Assembly: GCF_002162135.1 (NCBI RefSeq)
Contig: NZ_CP021382.1
Coordinates: forward strand, 1,674,001-1,738,000
Source of the DNA: Cellvibrio sp. PSBB006
Lineage (GTDB): Bacteria; Pseudomonadota; Gammaproteobacteria; Pseudomonadales; Cellvibrionaceae
Direction: 5' to 3'
Length of the DNA: 64,000 nucleotides
The notes beneath the pieces were generated by a model. It saw only the letters and a list, made by a program, of their open reading frames with translations, ran no database searches and was not told the origin of the DNA. The number at the start of each line of letters is the position of its first letter. Positions within the stretch are counted from its first letter, which is position 1. The position numbers and the translations under genes were made by a program. This document shows positions 62,710 to 64,000 of this stretch, in pieces.

Positions 62710-64000
62710 ATGATTTTTTCACAACGAAACGCCATTGCAGTCTTTGCAATGACGTCAGCACTTCTATTGTTTGGCGGTACCGCGCAAGCCAACACGGTCA
62801 CATCGAGTAACGGCACAGCTACCGCCAGTTTAACCATTCAAAGTGATTGGGGCAGCGGATATTGTGCGTCCGTTTCTATCAACAATCAGGGCGATGCTGC
62901 TACCACTACCTGGCAAGTAGTGGTTAATCCGAATAACGCCACGATCAACAATTTGTGGAACGGCAATCTCGCTAACAACATTGTTACCAGCATGAGTTAC
63001 AACAGCCATATTGGTGTTGGCGGAAACGCCGGTTTCGGGTTTTGTGCCAACACCCACGGCGGTAATTATTTACCCACGTTGAGCAACCTCACCGTCAGCG
63101 GTGGTGGTAATAATCAGTCTTCCAGTTCATCGGTTGTCAGCAGTTCGTCGTCAATGATGTCGAGCAGCGTTTCATCCAGTTCAAGCGTGCCGGTTTCAAG
63201 CAGCTCCAGCTCGCTATCCAGTGTGGCCAGCTCGTCTTCTTCTAGCTCTAACAGTTCAAGCAATTCCAGTGAGCCGGAGATGATTCCGAATGCGGTAAGT
63301 AACGGCTGGCCCTATTGTCGCTCCGCCGATTCCGATCCGGATGGCGATGGCTGGGGCTGGGAAAACAGTTATTCCTGTATCGTGTACGGCTCTGCGGCAG
63401 ATGCAGGTCCCGGTGACTTTCCGTATTGTTTAATCGGTGCGGATCAAATTACCTTGTGTGATTCTGATACCGGTAGTTGGGGCAACGAAGCCGGACAAAT
63501 TTGTTTATCGCACAGCATGTGCCCCGGTATGGGAAGTGCCACTCAAGCGCCCATGCGCAGCACGCCAGTTAATCCAAATGCCGATGGCACAACACGAGAT
63601 GTTTACGGCTACCTGCAATCCATTTGGGGCGAATACATGCTGTCGGGCCAAATGGATCTTACGTGGCAAGACAATATTGATCAGTATCAACGTGTGATCA
63701 ATGATACCGATCGCGCGCCAGCGATCATGGGTTATGACTTTATGAACTACGGTTTGTATTGGAACGGCATCTCAGGCTTAACCCAGACAGAAGAAGCCAT
63801 CGCACATTGGAATCGTGGCGGACTGGTTACTTTCACCTGGCACTGGCGCGATCCCGGTGCAGCCGAAGGCATTATTGGAGAGTTCTACACGGAAGATACC
63901 AGCTTCACGATTCCTATGCTGAACGGCGAGCTGGATACGTCCAGCACCAGTTTTGCCAATATCGAAGCCGACGTCGATATGATTGCGGCCGAGTTATTGC
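62710..64000 (+). CDS. secreted CBM2-CBM10-GH26 glycoside hydrolase (3' end cut off)
   Basis: Open to the window edge, 430 residues seen. Signal peptide (AVFAMTSALLLFGGTAQA), then a CBM2 cellulose-binding domain (ATASLTIQSDWGSGYCASVSI ... GFGFCANTHGG, Trp-rich face), a Ser-rich linker (about residues 135-190), a CBM10 (GWPYCRSADSDPDGDGWGWENSYSCIV, with Cys residues), and the start of a GH26 domain (YLQSIWGEYMLSGQMDLTWQDNIDQYQ, RAPAIMGYDFMNYG, VTFTWHWRDPG). GH26 enzymes are mainly beta-mannanases; the catalytic glutamates lie outside. GGAG precedes the ATG at 62710. Confidence 0.9.
   Translation, partial: MIFSQRNAIAVFAMTSALLLFGGTAQANTVTSSNGTATASLTIQSDWGSGYCASVSINNQGDAATTTWQVVVNPNNATINNLWNGNLANNIVTSMSYNSHIGVGGNAGFGFCANTHGGNYLPTLSNLTVSGGGNNQSSSSSVVSSSSSMMSSSVSSSSSVPVSSSSSSLSSVASSSSSSSNSSSNSSEPEMIPNAVSNGWPYCRSADSDPDGDGWGWENSYSCIVYGSAADAGPGDFPYCLIGADQITLCDSDTGSWGNEAGQICLSHSMCPGMGSATQAPMRSTPVNPNADGTTRDVYGYLQSIWGEYMLSGQMDLTWQDNIDQYQRVINDTDRAPAIMGYDFMNYGLYWNGISGLTQTEEAIAHWNRGGLVTFTWHWRDPGAAEGIIGEFYTEDTSFTIPMLNGELDTSSTSFANIEADVDMIAAELL

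Noticed and set aside
63120..63270. Ser-codon-rich repeats (AGC/TCG/TCC/AGT) as a repeat element
   Set aside because: They encode the polyserine linker of the GH26 enzyme, typical of Cellvibrio secreted enzymes.

Overview
The window looks like chromosomal DNA of a polysaccharide-degrading gammaproteobacterium of the Cellvibrio type. The evidence is inference from gene content: four TonB-dependent receptors (TBDTs), a modular CBM2/CBM10/GH26 secreted enzyme with polyserine linkers at the right edge, TBDT-linked flavin-dependent halogenases with a SapC-family protein, and proteobacterial housekeeping genes (pgm, cbpA/cbpM, djlA, soxR, MdtBC-type RND pumps). No rRNA, tRNA, CRISPR array, phage or transposase was seen.

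Layout. 1-5.1 kb: the end of an MdtB-like and a complete MdtC-like RND pump gene. 5.1-9.4 kb: an MviM-like oxidoreductase, a class 3 lipase, a secreted gluzincin-like protein and an HAD-IIA phosphatase, followed by a composite palindromic intergenic repeat. 9.7-13.3 kb: a TBDT and a small outer-membrane barrel. 13.4-18.1 kb: a tight four-gene operon that should make glucosylglycerate (GpgS, GpgP) and break it down by phosphorolysis (GH13_18 phosphorylase plus glycerate kinase). 18.2-24.7 kb: an orphan AAA ATPase, an ArsR/SRPBCC pair with paired operators, small membrane proteins including an unlisted Pmp3/YqaE gene, DjlA, and a sugar dehydrogenase fused to a YbhB domain.

24.8-31.3 kb is a stress-type accessory cluster: ferritin-like proteins, DUF2243, CtaG, DUF892/YciE, TIGR02587 and TIGR02588. 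It carries several gene-breaking lesions: an Fpg/Nei relic, a T-run frameshift in DUF2243, an in-frame TAG in CtaG and an A-run frameshift in TIGR02588. Either the module is decaying or the assembly has local errors.

31.4-46.5 kb: an Oar-like TBDT next to an S1/P1 nuclease, a PhnD-like binding protein with an unknown membrane partner, a PAP2/lipid-kinase/DUF2383 trio, a TPR-retropepsin protein, a TetR regulator whose operator motif recurs in front of an LpxR-like gene, and soxR diverging from an unknown gene behind a textbook SoxR promoter, followed by an ABC-2 exporter.

46.5-57.7 kb: two TBDTs flank two halogenases and a SapC protein. Both receptor genes carry the same perfect palindrome (TGACAGCGCTGTCA) and a similar hairpin leader, so they are probably co-regulated by a LacI-type repressor encoded elsewhere. 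58.3-64 kb: a ZIP metal transporter with a dyad operator, phosphoglucomutase, cbpA-cbpM, and the start of the GH26 enzyme. Pgm would link glucose-1-phosphate from the phosphorylase operon to glycolysis.
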